From assembly GCA_000719105.1 (NCBI GenBank), contig JODX01000021.1:124001-188000 (forward strand): a stretch of DNA of 64,000 nucleotides, written 5' to 3'. A program made the translations under genes and the position numbers. The notes under the pieces were generated by a model. The model worked only from the letters and a program-made list of their open reading frames with translations. It did no database searches and had not been told where the DNA came from. Shown here piece by piece: positions 51,154 through 63,392 of this stretch; the first letter of the stretch is position 1, and the number at the start of each line of letters is the position of its first letter. This DNA comes from Streptomyces sclerotialus. GTDB lineage: Bacteria; Actinomycetota; Actinomycetes; Streptomycetales; Streptomycetaceae.

Positions 51154-52254
51154 ATGGACGTCTCCCGAGCCCGCCCGCGCCCGCACGCCCCGCGGCCGCT
51201 CGTTCCCGTGACCGTCGCCGCTCTCCTCGCCTCCGCCCTCCTCGTCCTCGGCTCCGGCTGCTCCGGCGACCGGAGGCCGGCCGTCGAGGACGGTGCGACC
51301 ACGACCCGGGCCGCCCAGGCGCCCCGGGCGGCCAACGAGCTGGAGGACGACTACCGGAAGGTGGTCGACGACGTGCTGCCCTCGGTCGTCCAGATCCAGA
51401 CGGGTGACGAGCTGGGCTCGGGGGTGGTGTACGACGGCAAGGGCAACATCGTCACGAACGCGCACGTGGTGGGCGACGCGCGGACGTTCCGGGTGACGAC
51501 GGCGAACAGCGAGAACGTACTGGACGCGCGGCTCGTGTACTCGTACCCGGAGCAGGACCTCGCCGTGATCCGGCTGGACGACGTGCCGGCCGGGCTGAAG
51601 GCGGCCTCCTTCGCCGACTCGTCCAACGTCGAGGTGGGCCAGATCGTGCTCGCCATGGGGTCGCCGCTCGGGCTGTCGTCCAGCGTGACGCAGGGGATCG
51701 TGTCGGCCACCGGGCGAACGGTGACCGAGAGCAGCTCGGGCGGGGGCACCGGGGCGACCATCCCGGACATGGTGCAGACGTCCGCGGCGATCAACCCCGG
51801 CAACAGTGGCGGCGCCCTCGTCGGCCTCGACGGCCGGGTCATCGGCATTCCCACGCTCGCCGCGACCAACTCGGGCCTCGGCGAGGGCGCGGCGCCCGGG
51901 ATCGGTTTCGCCATCCCCTCGTCCATGGTGCGGACGGTCGCCGGCCAGATCGTCGAGCACGGCCGGGTGACCGACTCGGGCCGGGCGGCGCTCGGCATCA
52001 CCGCCCGGACGCTCGTCGGCGACGACTACCGGCCCGCCGGGGTCGCCGTCGTCTCGGTGGAGGAGGGCGGCGCGGCCGGCCGGGCGGGCCTCAGGGACGG
52101 GGACGTGATCACCGCGCTGGACAAGACGGAGATCACCACCATGACCACCCTGACGGAGGCCCTGGCGGAGAAGCGGCCGGGCGACCGGGCGACCGTCACC
52201 TACCTGCGCGACGACGACGAGCGGACGGCCGAGGTGACGCTGGGGGAGCAGTAG
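51154..52254 (+). CDS. HtrA/DegP-type serine protease with PDZ domain, lipoprotein
   Basis: The product has 366 residues. The N-terminal signal has a lipobox-like LVLGSGC at about residue 36. The trypsin-like domain has the triad His in TNAHVVG, Asp in EQDLAVIRL and Ser in NPGNSGGALV. A C-terminal PDZ domain (GVAVVSVEEGGAAGRAGLRDGDVITALD) binds unfolded C-termini. It should degrade misfolded proteins outside the membrane. ATG 51154 is chosen over upstream codons in the same frame. It is followed by a 40-base perfect palindrome acting as terminator. Confidence 0.93.
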   Translation: MDVSRARPRPHAPRPLVPVTVAALLASALLVLGSGCSGDRRPAVEDGATTTRAAQAPRAANELEDDYRKVVDDVLPSVVQIQTGDELGSGVVYDGKGNIVTNAHVVGDARTFRVTTANSENVLDARLVYSYPEQDLAVIRLDDVPAGLKAASFADSSNVEVGQIVLAMGSPLGLSSSVTQGIVSATGRTVTESSSGGGTGATIPDMVQTSAAINPGNSGGALVGLDGRVIGIPTLAATNSGLGEGAAPGIGFAIPSSMVRTVAGQIVEHGRVTDSGRAALGITARTLVGDDYRPAGVAVVSVEEGGAAGRAGLRDGDVITALDKTEITTMTTLTEALAEKRPGDRATVTYLRDDDERTAEVTLGEQ

Positions 52255-52270
52255 GCGGCAGAGTGGCGGC

Positions 52271-52310
52271 GGGGCGGTCCGCACCGGCGCGCGCCGGTGC
52301 GGACCGCCCC
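52271..52310. terminator. 40-base perfect palindrome, bidirectional terminator
   Basis: The two 20-base halves (52271-52290 and 52291-52310) are exact reverse complements with no spacer, between the convergent HtrA gene and the 73-residue gene. Confidence 0.85.
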
Positions 52311-52323
52311 GGCCGGAACCGTT

Positions 52324-52545
52324 CTACGCGTCGGCCGAGTCCTCCGCGTGCAGGTTCATCGGCCCGTAGATCTCCGTGGTGTCCTCGTACAGGCGGACCT
52401 GGTCCGCGCCGCCTTCGAGGAGGGCCTTCCAGTGCTCCCCGATCCACGACTCGGCGTCTCCCTGGGTGGTGAACTCCTCGGGCTGCACGGCCGGCTGGAC
52501 CTCCGTCCCGTCGGCCTTCTCGAACCTCCACGTCCAAGCCGTCAT
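52324..52545 (-). CDS. small conserved protein (73 residues)
   Basis: The product has 73 residues (MTAWTWRFEKADGTEV to HAEDSADA) and starts at ATG 52545, with GGAGG six bases upstream, so this short gene is well supported. It is acidic, with aromatic-rich strands (WTWRFEK, WIGEHW, VRLYEDTTEIYGPMNL). No function is assigned; similar small proteins are common in Streptomyces. Confidence 0.78.
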   Translation of the reverse strand: MTAWTWRFEKADGTEVQPAVQPEEFTTQGDAESWIGEHWKALLEGGADQVRLYEDTTEIYGPMNLHAEDSADA

Positions 52546-52671
52546 GTGAGCCTCCATCAGTACCGGCCCGGCACCGGGGACGGCGCCGGACAAGATCCGG
52601 TTCCCTGCCCAGAGCCTAGTCGGACGCGCAAGACCTGCGAGGACTCCGCGGGACACGAGAAAATCAGCCGC

Positions 52672-53874
52672 GTGGAACTGACACTGCTCGGCACCGGCGC
52701 CCCCGCGGGACTCCCCCGCCCCGACTGTCCCTGCGCGGCCTGCGCGACCGCCCAGGGCACCGACGCCCGGGCGGCGACCGCGCTGCTGGTGGACGGCACC
52801 CTGCTGCTCGACCTGACGCCCGGCGCCGCCCTTGCCGCCGCCCGCTCCGGGCACACCCTGGCCGGGGTACGGCAGGTGCTGCTCTCGCATCCGCACGACG
52901 GGCCCGCGGTCGAGGTCCCGGCGGGGCTGCCGCAGCCGGGGCGGGTGCCGGACGGGCGGGAGCTGGCGCTGATGAGCGGGCACCGGGTGCGGGCGCTCGC
53001 GCTGGACGCGCCGGGGACGGGGTACGCGGTGACGGGCCCGGACGGGCAGCGGCTGCTGTACCTGCCGCCGGGGGCCGCGCCCGCGGGGCTGGAGGAGTGG
53101 CCGGCCGAGCCGTTCGCGATGGTGCTGCTGGACGGGATCGGGCGGCCGGACGCGCTGGCGCGGCTGCGGGCGGTGGGCGCGGCCGGCCCCACGACCGACG
53201 TGATCGCCGTGCACCTGGACCACGACGTGCCGCCGGGCGCCGAGCTGCGCCGCCGGCTGGCCGCGGCCGGGGCGCGGGCCGTGCCGGACGGCACGACGCT
53301 GGAGGTCGGCGCCTACGAGGACGTACCGGACGTGCCGCGGCGCACCCTCGTGCTGGGCGGGGCGCGCTCGGGCAAGTCGGTGGAGGCGGAGCGGCGCCTG
53401 GAGGCGTTCCCGGACGTGCTGTACGTGGCGACGGGCGGCACACGGAACGGGGACGGCGAGTGGGCGGCCCGGGTCGCCGCGCACCGGGAGCGGCGGCCGG
53501 GTTCCTGGCGCACCGCCGAGACCTGCGACCTGGTGCCGCTGCTGAAGGAGGAAGGGCCGCCGCTGCTGATCGACTGCCTGTCGCTGTGGCTGACGGACGC
53601 GATGGACTCGGTGGGCGCGTGGGACGACGCCGAGTGGGCCGACGGCGGCGAGCGCGCGCTGCGGGCGCGGGTGCGGGACCTCACCGAGGCCGTACGGCAG
53701 ACCCGCCGCACGGTCGTGGCGGTGTCGAACGAGGTCGGGTCCGGGATCGTCCCCGCCACCGCCTCCGGGCGCCGCTACCGCGACGAACTCGGCCGCCTGA
53801 ACGCGGCGTTCGCGGCCGAGTGCGAACACGTGCTGCTGGTGGTGGCGGGGCAGGCGCTGCCGCTACGGGGCTGA
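52672..53874 (+). CDS. cobU: PhnP-like metallo-beta-lactamase domain fused to CobU (adenosylcobinamide kinase/guanylyltransferase)
   Basis: The product has 400 residues in two parts. Residues 1-215 resemble the MBL-fold PhnP subgroup: LTLLGTGAPAGLP, a Cys cluster CPCAAC (20-24) that binds structural zinc in PhnP, then LLSHPHDGP (73-76) where the canonical HxHxDH is degraded. Residues 222-400 are CobU: P-loop GGARSGKS (229-236), the guanylation His271 in AAHRERRPGSW, then LLIDCLSLWLTD and VAVSNEVGSGIVP. CobU phosphorylates adenosylcobinamide and attaches GMP for cobalamin nucleotide-loop assembly, with CobT and CobS encoded nearby. GTG 52672 is the start; the 3' end overlaps the next gene by 12 bases. 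Confidence 0.88.
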   Translation: MELTLLGTGAPAGLPRPDCPCAACATAQGTDARAATALLVDGTLLLDLTPGAALAAARSGHTLAGVRQVLLSHPHDGPAVEVPAGLPQPGRVPDGRELALMSGHRVRALALDAPGTGYAVTGPDGQRLLYLPPGAAPAGLEEWPAEPFAMVLLDGIGRPDALARLRAVGAAGPTTDVIAVHLDHDVPPGAELRRRLAAAGARAVPDGTTLEVGAYEDVPDVPRRTLVLGGARSGKSVEAERRLEAFPDVLYVATGGTRNGDGEWAARVAAHRERRPGSWRTAETCDLVPLLKEEGPPLLIDCLSLWLTDAMDSVGAWDDAEWADGGERALRARVRDLTEAVRQTRRTVVAVSNEVGSGIVPATASGRRYRDELGRLNAAFAAECEHVLLVVAGQALPLRG

Positions 53875-54825
53875 TCCGGGCTTGCGGGCGAGCACGCGGC
53901 AGGCGTTGGAGAAGCGGGTACGGCGCAGCAGCGGGGCGAGCCCCCGGTCCAGGGCCGTGGCGGCGGCCAGCACCGGGCGGACGGCGAGGGCCGGGGCGGT
54001 CCGGCGGCGGGCGAGGGCCAGGGAGACGGCGCCGGTGAGGTCGTACGGCACATGAGGGCCGGAGCGGTCCACGGTGACGATCGTGCAGCCGGCGGCCTCG
54101 AGTTCGGCGAGGACGTTGCGCGGCGGCAGCAGGTGCAGCCGGCGGGGCTGGTCGTAGGGCGCCCACCGGCGGCCGAGCAGCGCGCCGAACGCGCAGCCGG
54201 GGTCCGGGAGCTCGATCAGCAGGTGGCCGCCGGGGCGCAGCACGGCCAGCGCGGCACGGAGCTCCTCTCGCGGGTCGGAAGTGTGCTCGAGGTGGTGGAA
54301 CATGCTGACCACGTCGTAGCGCCCGCGCAGCCGCGCGGTGATCTCCGGGTCGGTGAGCTCGCCCTGGTGGGCCTCCTCCACGCGCCCGGCCGCGCGGGCG
54401 TGCTGGACGCGCGGGGTGGTGTCGAGCCCGTCGAAGCAGGTGTACGGGTGCACCTCCCTGGCGGCCTCCGGGAAGTGGCCGTACCCGGTCCCGACATCGA
54501 GCCAGCTCTCGGGTTCGGCGGCCGGCGGCACCGCGCGGGCGGCGGCCGGACGGCGCCGGGCACCGCCGTGCCCGCCGTACGGACGGCGGGGGTAGAGGGC
54601 CAGGGCGTCGGCGGTGAGGCGGGGGTTCTGGAAGACGTGGGCGCAGGCGCGGCACGTCTCGAGCACGAAGGTGCCCGGGGTGCGCCGCGCCGGGTCGGGC
54701 ATCCGGACCAGGGTGTCCAGCCGGTCGGAGCCGCACCAGGGGCAGTCGTCCCGGCGGGGCTCGTGGAAGGTTTCGGCGGGCAGGGTGAGCCGGGTGAGGT
54801 ACGGCTGCTGCGGGGCGGTGGGCAT
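53863..54825 (-). CDS. class I SAM-dependent methyltransferase with N-terminal zinc ribbon
   Basis: The product has 320 residues. Two CxxC pairs near the N-terminus (DDCPWCGSDR, ETCRACAHVFQNPRLT) form a zinc ribbon like those in the C-methyltransferase/Methyltransf_13 group. Motif I is ESWLDVGTGYGHFPEA. The catalytic region YDVVSMFHHLEHTSDP and the following LRPGGHLLIELPDP are those of Methyltransf_11/23. Related enzymes act on deoxysugars or other polysaccharide precursors; the substrate here is unknown. It sits on the minus strand between cobU and cobT, so it is not part of that pathway by orientation. Confidence 0.84.
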   Translation of the reverse strand: MPTAPQQPYLTRLTLPAETFHEPRRDDCPWCGSDRLDTLVRMPDPARRTPGTFVLETCRACAHVFQNPRLTADALALYPRRPYGGHGGARRRPAAARAVPPAAEPESWLDVGTGYGHFPEAAREVHPYTCFDGLDTTPRVQHARAAGRVEEAHQGELTDPEITARLRGRYDVVSMFHHLEHTSDPREELRAALAVLRPGGHLLIELPDPGCAFGALLGRRWAPYDQPRRLHLLPPRNVLAELEAAGCTIVTVDRSGPHVPYDLTGAVSLALARRRTAPALAVRPVLAAATALDRGLAPLLRRTRFSNACRVLARKPGSAP

Positions 54826-54983
54826 GGGCGGCTCCCGGCGGGGGCGGCAGGGTCACTGGACGGCCGTGAAACGCACAAGGCAATGCACAAGGCAATACGG
54901 AGCAAAACGGAACGTATGGGATGGCGATCACGCGTGCAACGACGTCCCGCCGATGTGGCGCGGCCACCTTCGATCGCGGCCGG

Positions 54984-54989
54984 TACTGT
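54984..54989 (+). promoter_or_regulatory. -10 box of a leaderless promoter for cobT
   Basis: TACTGT is followed by seven bases and ATG 54997. No Shine-Dalgarno sequence is visible in the short gap. Confidence 0.5.
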
Positions 54990-54996
54990 TCGGCGA

Positions 54997-56145
<1,149 letters not shown>

Positions 56146-56193
56146 CAGGACGGTACGGCTCCCCGGCCCGGCGCCGTGCCCACGACCGCCGGG

Positions 56194-56199
56194 TAACCT
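56194..56199 (+). promoter_or_regulatory. -10 box of a leaderless promoter for cobS
   Basis: TAACCT is followed by six bases and ATG 56206, with no Shine-Dalgarno sequence. cobS may thus have its own leaderless transcript besides read-through from cobT. Confidence 0.5.
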
Positions 56200-56205
56200 G
56201 CGCCG

Positions 56206-56991
56206 ATGCGCAACACCCCGCTCTCCGACGGCCTCCGCTTCGCCTTCGGCACCCTGACCGTGCTGCCCGTCCCGCTGACCCGCTGGGACCGCGGAGCGGC
56301 ACGCGCCGGGATGCTGTGCGCGCCCGTCGCCGGGCTGGTCGTCGGTCTCGCGGCCGCCGCGCTCGGGACGGTGCTGCTCCTCCTCGGCGCCGGTCCCCTG
56401 CTCGCGGCCGTCGGCACCGTCGCCGTGCCCGCCGTGCTGACCCGCGGTCTCCATCTCGACGGACTCGCCGACACGGCCGACGGCCTCGGCAGCAACAAGC
56501 CCGCCGACGACGCGCTGCGGATCATGAAGCAGTCCGACATCGGCCCGTTCGGCGTCATCGCCCTGGTCCTCGTGCTGCTCGCCCAGGTCGCCGCCCTCGC
56601 GCAGGCGTACGGCACCTCGTGGGCGCACGGCGCCCTCGCGGCCGTCGTCTCGGCGGCCGCGGCCCGGCTCGCCCTGACCCTGGCCGCGCGCACGGGGGTG
56701 CCCCCGGCGCGGCCCGAGGGGCTGGGGGCGGCGGTCGCGGGCACGGTCACCGTGCGCAGCGCGCTGCTGGTCGCGGGCGCGGTCGCCGTCGCGGCGGCGG
56801 TCGCGGGCGGCGCCCTGTCCGGACCGTACGGCCTCCTACGGGCGGTGCTCGCGGTCGTACTCGCCTGCGCCGCGGCCGAGTTGCTGCTGCGGCGCTGCAC
56901 CCGCCGCCTCGGCGGAGTGACGGGCGACGTGTTCGGCGCGCTGGCGGAGACCGCTGCGACGGCTGCGCTCGTCGTGCTGTCCGCCGGCTGA
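56206..56991 (+). CDS. cobS: adenosylcobinamide-GDP ribazoletransferase (cobalamin synthase)
   Basis: The product is a 261-residue integral membrane enzyme with about seven hydrophobic helices. It joins adenosylcobinamide-GDP and alpha-ribazole (phosphate) in the last step of cobalamin assembly. Family signatures are FAFGTLTVLPVP, the polar catalytic block LTRGLHLDGLADTADGLGSNKPADDALRIMKQSDIGPFG with its Asp residues, and RLALTLAA. ATG 56206 fits the leaderless -10. It completes the CobU/CobT/CobS set on the plus strand, with cobU separated by a minus-strand gene. Confidence 0.94.
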   Translation: MRNTPLSDGLRFAFGTLTVLPVPLTRWDRGAARAGMLCAPVAGLVVGLAAAALGTVLLLLGAGPLLAAVGTVAVPAVLTRGLHLDGLADTADGLGSNKPADDALRIMKQSDIGPFGVIALVLVLLAQVAALAQAYGTSWAHGALAAVVSAAAARLALTLAARTGVPPARPEGLGAAVAGTVTVRSALLVAGAVAVAAAVAGGALSGPYGLLRAVLAVVLACAAAELLLRRCTRRLGGVTGDVFGALAETAATAALVVLSAG

Positions 56992-57218
56992 CGACACGAC
57001 CTCCGCGCCACGAACGCGCAGGCGGGCGGGGATCGAACCGGCGCACAGGGCCTACGCTCGTCCTGGGCACCTCCGGGCCCGGCGGAAGCCCGTGCGCTGC
57101 ACGGATCCGACCGGCCCGGCCGGGACCGCCACGCAGGGCGGATCTAGGGTCTTCCTCCAGGGCCGGTCGACCCATCCGTTCGGCCACCGCAACTCAACGG
57201 AAGCGAGATTTCACCACC

Positions 57219-58769
<1,551 letters not shown>

Positions 58770-58790
58770 GGTCCGTTCCGTTTGCGTCAC

Positions 58791-58821
58791 ACGGCCCCGG
58801 GCGCCCGCCGCCCGGGGCCGT
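58791..58821 (+). terminator. hairpin terminator after pepA
   Basis: Perfect 13-base arms ACGGCCCCGGGCG (58791-58803) and CGCCCGGGGCCGT (58809-58821) with a five-base loop are followed by TT. Confidence 0.85.
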
Positions 58822-59016
58822 TTCGTCCCGCTTCGGCGGGCGCGTGGGGCGTCTCACACCCGGGCCCCACGTCTCGTACGCCTCCGACAAGTGCAAAGAT
58901 GGGGCACGGCAGGACAGGGCCCCACCCCAGGGCCGAAGCAAAAAAAGCGGCCGGACACCAGCCGCCGCCCGGTCACTGGAGACCGGCGTATGGCGCACAT
59001 GCATGGAGGACGTGAC

Positions 59017-60405
59017 GTGGCGAACGACGCCAGCACCGTTTTCGACCTAGTGATCCTCGGCGGTGGCAGCGGTGGTTACGCCGCGGCCCTGCGCGGGGCG
59101 CAGCTGGGCCTGGACGTCGCCCTGATCGAGAAGGACAAGGTCGGCGGCACCTGCCTGCACAAGGGATGCATCCCCACCAAGGCCCTGCTGCACGCGGGCG
59201 AGATCGCCGACCAGGCCCGCGAGAGCGAGCAGTTCGGTGTGAAGGCCACCTTCGAGGGCATCGACGTCCCGGCCGTCCAGAAGTACAAGGACGACGTGAT
59301 CTCCGGCCTGTACAAGGGCCTGCAGGGTCTGATCGCCTCCCGCAAGGTGACCTACATCGAGGGCGAGGGCCGGCTGTCCTCCCCCACCTCCGTCGACGTG
59401 AACGGCCAGCGCATCCAGGGCCGCCACATCCTCCTCGCCACCGGCTCCGTGCCGAAGTCGCTGCCGGGCCTGGAGATCGACGGCAACCGCATCATCTCCT
59501 CGGACCACGCCCTCGTCCTGGACCGTGTGCCGGAGTCCGCGATCATCCTCGGCGGCGGCGTCATCGGCGTCGAGTTCGCCTCCGCGTGGAAGTCCTTCGG
59601 TGCGGACGTCACGATCATCGAGGGCATGAAGCACCTCGTCCCGGTCGAGGACGAGAACTCCTCCAAGCTCCTCGAGCGCGCCTTCCGCAAGCGCGGCATC
59701 AAGTTCAACCTCGGCACCTTCTTCCAGAAGGCCGAGTACACCCAGAACGGTGTCAAGGTCACCCTCGCCGACGGCAAGGAGTTCGAGGCCGAGGTCCTGC
59801 TCGTCGCCGTCGGCCGCGGCCCGGTCTCCCAGGGTCTCGGCTACGAGGAGGCCGGGGTCGCCATGGACCGCGGCTACGTCCTGGTCGACGAGTACATGCG
59901 CACCAACGTCCCGACGATCTCCGCGGTCGGCGACCTGGTCCCGACGCTGCAGCTCGCGCACGTCGGCTTCGCCGAGGGCATCCTCGTCGCGGAGCGGCTG
60001 GCCGGCCTGAACGCCGTGCCGGTCGACTACGACGGCGTGCCGCGCGTGACCTACTGCCACCCGGAGGTCGCCTCCGTCGGTATCACCGAGGCCAAGGCCA
60101 AGGAGATCTACGGTGCGGACAAGGTCGTCGCCCTGAAGTACAACCTGGCGGGCAACGGCAAGAGCAAGATCCTGAAGACCGCGGGCGAGATCAAGCTCGT
60201 CCAGGTCAAGGACGGTGCCGTGGTCGGCGTCCACATGGTCGGCGACCGCATGGGCGAGCAGGTCGGCGAGGCCCAGCTGATCTACAACTGGGAGGCGCTC
60301 CCCGCCGAGGTCGCCCAGCTCATCCACGCCCACCCGACGCAGAACGAGGCGCTCGGCGAGGCTCACCTGGCCCTGGCCGGCAAGCCGCTGCACGCGCACG
60401 ACTGA
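59017..60405 (+). CDS. lpdA: dihydrolipoyl dehydrogenase (E3)
   Basis: The product is a 462-residue FAD enzyme that reoxidises dihydrolipoyl groups of the 2-oxoacid dehydrogenases with NAD+. Features in order are the FAD-binding [15 protein letters not shown], the redox disulfide [13 protein letters not shown], the NAD-binding [31 protein letters not shown], and the dimer-interface His-Glu pair in [18 protein letters not shown] 59017 has GGAGGA about six bases upstream. It lies 74 bases before the E2 gene, forming an E3-E2 unit with aceE further on. Confidence 0.96.
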   Translation: MANDASTVFDLVILGGGSGGYAAALRGAQLGLDVALIEKDKVGGTCLHKGCIPTKALLHAGEIADQARESEQFGVKATFEGIDVPAVQKYKDDVISGLYKGLQGLIASRKVTYIEGEGRLSSPTSVDVNGQRIQGRHILLATGSVPKSLPGLEIDGNRIISSDHALVLDRVPESAIILGGGVIGVEFASAWKSFGADVTIIEGMKHLVPVEDENSSKLLERAFRKRGIKFNLGTFFQKAEYTQNGVKVTLADGKEFEAEVLLVAVGRGPVSQGLGYEEAGVAMDRGYVLVDEYMRTNVPTISAVGDLVPTLQLAHVGFAEGILVAERLAGLNAVPVDYDGVPRVTYCHPEVASVGITEAKAKEIYGADKVVALKYNLAGNGKSKILKTAGEIKLVQVKDGAVVGVHMVGDRMGEQVGEAQLIYNWEALPAEVAQLIHAHPTQNEALGEAHLALAGKPLHAHD

Positions 60406-60479
60406 CCCTCGGTCGACGTGACGCCCACGTTGCACGCGACGACACAGACTTCCGCAATTCGTTAGGAGCAACAGAAACC

Positions 60480-62321
60480 ATGGCGGTTTCCGTAACCCTT
60501 CCGGCGCTCGGTGAGAGCGTCACCGAGGGCACTGTCACCCGCTGGCTGAAGGCCGAGGGTGAGCGCGTCGAGGCCGACGAGCCGCTGCTCGAGGTGTCGA
60601 CCGACAAGGTCGACACCGAGATCCCCTCGCCCGCCTCCGGTGTCCTCGCCTCCATCAAGGTCGCCGAGGACGAGACGGTCGAGGTCGGTGCCGAGCTCGC
60701 CGTCATCGACGACGGCACCGGTGCCCCGGCCGAGACCCCGGCCCCCGCCGCCGAGTCGGCCCCGGCCGCCGAGCAGGTCGCCCCGCCGGCCCCGGAGCCC
60801 ACCCCGGCCGCGCAGCCCTCCACCCAGCAGGAGACTCCCGCCCCGGCCCCGACCGCCGAGGCCGCCTCCGGCGGCGGCTCCGCCGAGGGCACGGACGTGG
60901 TCCTGCCCGCGCTCGGCGAGTCCGTCACCGAGGGCACCGTCACCCGCTGGCTCAAGGAGGTCGGCGAGTCCGTCGAGGCCGACGAGCCGCTGCTCGAGGT
61001 CTCCACGGACAAGGTCGACACCGAGATCCCGGCGCCCGCCTCCGGCGTGCTGCTCGAGATCGTGGTCGGCGAGGACGAGACCGCCGAGGTCGGCGCCAAG
61101 CTCGCCATCATCGGCCAGCCGGGTGCCGCGCCCGCCGCCGCTCCGGCCGCCCCGGCTGCCGCTCCGGCCGCTCCCGAGGCTTCGGCGCAGCCCGCCCCGG
61201 CTCCGGCTCAGCCCGCCGCCCCGGCCGCCCCCGCGGCTCCGGCCGCCCCGGCCCCGCAGGCCCCGGCGGCTCCGGCCCCGCAGCAGGCCGCTCCGGCCGC
61301 CGCCGCTCCGGCTCCGGCGCAGCCCGCCGCCCCGGCCCAGGCCCCGGCCGCCCCGGCCGCCGCCCAGCCGGTGGACGACGGCGCGTACGTGACCCCGCTG
61401 GTGCGCAAGCTCGCCGCCGAGAACGGTGTCGACCTGGGCGCCGTCAAGGGCACGGGCGTCGGTGGCCGCATCCGCAAGCAGGACGTGCTCGCCGCCGCCG
61501 AGGCCGCCAAGGCCGCCCCGGCCCCGGCTCCGGCTCCGGCCGCCGCCGCCCCGGCCGCCGCCCCCGCCGCGCGGAAGGCCCCCGTCCTGGAGGCCTCCCC
61601 GCTGCGCGGCCAGACCGTCAAGATGCCGCGCATCCGCAAGGTCATCGGCGACAACATGGTCAAGGCGCTGCACGAGCAGGCCCAGCTCTCCTCGGTCGTC
61701 GAGGTCGACGTCACGCGGCTGATGAAGCTGCGCGCCGCGGCGAAGGACTCCTTCGCGGCCCGTGAGGGCGTCAAGCTCTCCCCGATGCCGTTCTTCGTGA
61801 AGGCGGCGGCCCAGGCGCTGAAGGCCCACCCGGCCATCAACGCCCGGATCAACGAGGCCGAGGGCACGATCACCTACTTCGACACCGAGAACATCGGTAT
61901 CGCGGTGGACTCCGAGAAGGGCCTGATGACCCCGGTCATCAAGAACGCCGGCGACCTCAACCTCGCCGGTATCGCCAAGGCCACGGCGGAGCTCGCGGGC
62001 AAGGTCCGCGCGAGCAAGATCTCCCCGGACGAGCTGGCCGGCGCGACCTTCACCATCAGCAACACCGGCTCGCGCGGCGCGCTGTTCGACACGATCATCG
62101 TGCCGCCGAACCAGGTCGCGATCCTCGGCCTCGGCGCCACGGTGAAGCGCCCGGCCGTCATCGAGACGGAGGAGGGCACGGTCATCGGCATCCGCGACAT
62201 GACCTACCTGACGCTCTCCTACGACCACCGCCTGGTGGACGGCGCCGACGCGGCCCGTTACCTGACGGCCGTCAAGGCGATCCTGGAGGCGGGCGAGTTC
62301 GAGGTCGAGCTCGGTCTGTGA
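60480..62321 (+). CDS. sucB: 2-oxoacid dehydrogenase dihydrolipoyl acyltransferase (E2) with two lipoyl domains
   Basis: The product has 613 residues. Lipoyl domains lie at about 1-78 and 138-215; each has the lipoyl Lys in [10 protein letters not shown]. Ala/Pro-rich linkers (about 79-135 and 216-300) join them. A peripheral subunit-binding domain follows ([16 protein letters not shown] to [10 protein letters not shown]). The catalytic domain has the [15 protein letters not shown] active-site His-Asp motif at its end. It is usually called sucB, but with lpdA upstream and aceE downstream it probably serves pyruvate dehydrogenase too, as the single actinobacterial E2 does. TAGGAGCAAC precedes ATG 60480. 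Confidence 0.92.
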   Translation: MAVSVTLPALGESVTEGTVTRWLKAEGERVEADEPLLEVSTDKVDTEIPSPASGVLASIKVAEDETVEVGAELAVIDDGTGAPAETPAPAAESAPAAEQVAPPAPEPTPAAQPSTQQETPAPAPTAEAASGGGSAEGTDVVLPALGESVTEGTVTRWLKEVGESVEADEPLLEVSTDKVDTEIPAPASGVLLEIVVGEDETAEVGAKLAIIGQPGAAPAAAPAAPAAAPAAPEASAQPAPAPAQPAAPAAPAAPAAPAPQAPAAPAPQQAAPAAAAPAPAQPAAPAQAPAAPAAAQPVDDGAYVTPLVRKLAAENGVDLGAVKGTGVGGRIRKQDVLAAAEAAKAAPAPAPAPAAAAPAAAPAARKAPVLEASPLRGQTVKMPRIRKVIGDNMVKALHEQAQLSSVVEVDVTRLMKLRAAAKDSFAAREGVKLSPMPFFVKAAAQALKAHPAINARINEAEGTITYFDTENIGIAVDSEKGLMTPVIKNAGDLNLAGIAKATAELAGKVRASKISPDELAGATFTISNTGSRGALFDTIIVPPNQVAILGLGATVKRPAVIETEEGTVIGIRDMTYLTLSYDHRLVDGADAARYLTAVKAILEAGEFEVELGL

Positions 62322-62347
62322 CAGCCACCTGAGGTACGTCTGTTCGT

Positions 62348-62385
62348 ACGGTGCCCCGTCCGGAACTCTCCGGGCGGGGCACCGT
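62348..62385 (+). terminator. hairpin terminator after E2 gene
   Basis: Seventeen-base arms at 62348-62364 and 62369-62385 pair with one G-U wobble around a four-base loop, 26 bases after the E2 stop. Confidence 0.82.
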
Positions 62386-62595
62386 CGTACGGCTATGTCA
62401 CGGCTGTGCCGGTGTTGGCGAGGTCTTGGCGAAAAGCGCCGTTCTGTGACCGTGTCGGGGGCGTGTAAGCCTCGTCTCACCTGCGCCGGGGCGCCTCCGT
62501 GCGCCCCTCCGCGACGGCCGTACGGCCTTATTGTCTAAAGGTCAACGCCCCGGGGGCGACAAGCCCCTCCCGGCTCTTCCGGCTAAGGAGCCCTC

Positions 62596-63234
62596 ATGAC
62601 CGCGCCCGTCGTCCACTCGCTGCGCGAACAGATCCGCGAGCACATCGTGGAGGGGATCGTCAGCGGGCGCTGGAAGCCGGGCGAGCGGATCGTGGAGCGA
62701 CGCATCGCGACCGAGCTGGAGGTCAGCCAGACGCCCGTACGGGAGGCGCTGAGGGAGCTGGAGTCGCTGCGGCTCATCGAGTCGGCACCCAACAAGGGCG
62801 TCCGGGTGCGGAATCTGACGGCGGCCGACCTGGAGGAGTCGTACCCGGTGCGGGCCGGCCTGGAGGCCATCGCGGCGGAGCTCGCGGCGGAGCGGCTGGC
62901 CGGGGACTGCTCGGCGCTGGAGCCGCACGTCGCCGCGCTGTACGAGGCGGACCGCAGGGCGGACGGCACGGGCCAGGTCCGGCACACTGTGGCGTTCCAC
63001 CGCGAACTGGTGCGGGCGGCCGGGAACTCGGTGCTGCTGCACACCTGGGAGGGCCTCGGTATCGAGGTGTTCACGGCCCTCTCCATCCGCTGGCTCGGCA
63101 CGGTCCAGCAGTCGTACGCCGAGGAGCACGAGGAGCTGGTGGCCGCGTTCCGCCGCCGGGATCCGCGGATCGCGGAGCTGGTGAAGGCCCATGTCCTCGG
63201 GTGCGCACCGCGTACGGGCAGCGAGCCGTCGTAG
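62596..63234 (+). CDS. GntR-family regulator with FCD domain (FadR-like)
   Basis: The product has 212 residues. The winged helix-turn-helix occupies residues 8-75 (LREQIREHIVEGIVSGRWKPGERI, QTPVREALRELESLRLIESAPNKGVRV). The effector domain is all-helical FCD, with metal-binding acid/His residues in VAFHRELVRAAGN and the later EEHEELVAAF. FCD regulators bind small carboxylic acids. It lies directly upstream of aceE on the same strand, so pyruvate dehydrogenase control is the natural hypothesis, like PdhR/GntR in other bacteria. TTGTCTAAAGGTCAA at 62531-62545 is an imperfect palindrome that could be its own operator. Confidence 0.9.
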   Translation: MTAPVVHSLREQIREHIVEGIVSGRWKPGERIVERRIATELEVSQTPVREALRELESLRLIESAPNKGVRVRNLTAADLEESYPVRAGLEAIAAELAAERLAGDCSALEPHVAALYEADRRADGTGQVRHTVAFHRELVRAAGNSVLLHTWEGLGIEVFTALSIRWLGTVQQSYAEEHEELVAAFRRRDPRIAELVKAHVLGCAPRTGSEPS

Positions 63235-63392
63235 GCCATCCATCGGCGAGCTCCGGGTGCTCTCCTGCCGGCGCGGACGCTCAAACGGGCTCCCACCTGC
63301 GAAAATCACCCGAAATGAAGGCACCGCGTGCCCTTGAACAAGGCACCGCGTGCCGACTTTCTCGTGATCAAGAGGTTTTCGCGGTCAACCCT

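Noticed and set aside
57019..57100. Possible tRNA gene on the minus strand (T-loop-like GGTTCGATCCCC at 57027-57038)
   Set aside because: The T-stem has a mismatch, and no acceptor stem, D-arm or anticodon arm can be folded from the flanking sequence.
60715..61580. Repeat-rich segment resembling an array or CRISPR
   Set aside because: It is the Ala/Pro linker coding region of the E2 gene; there are no regular spacers or identical repeats.
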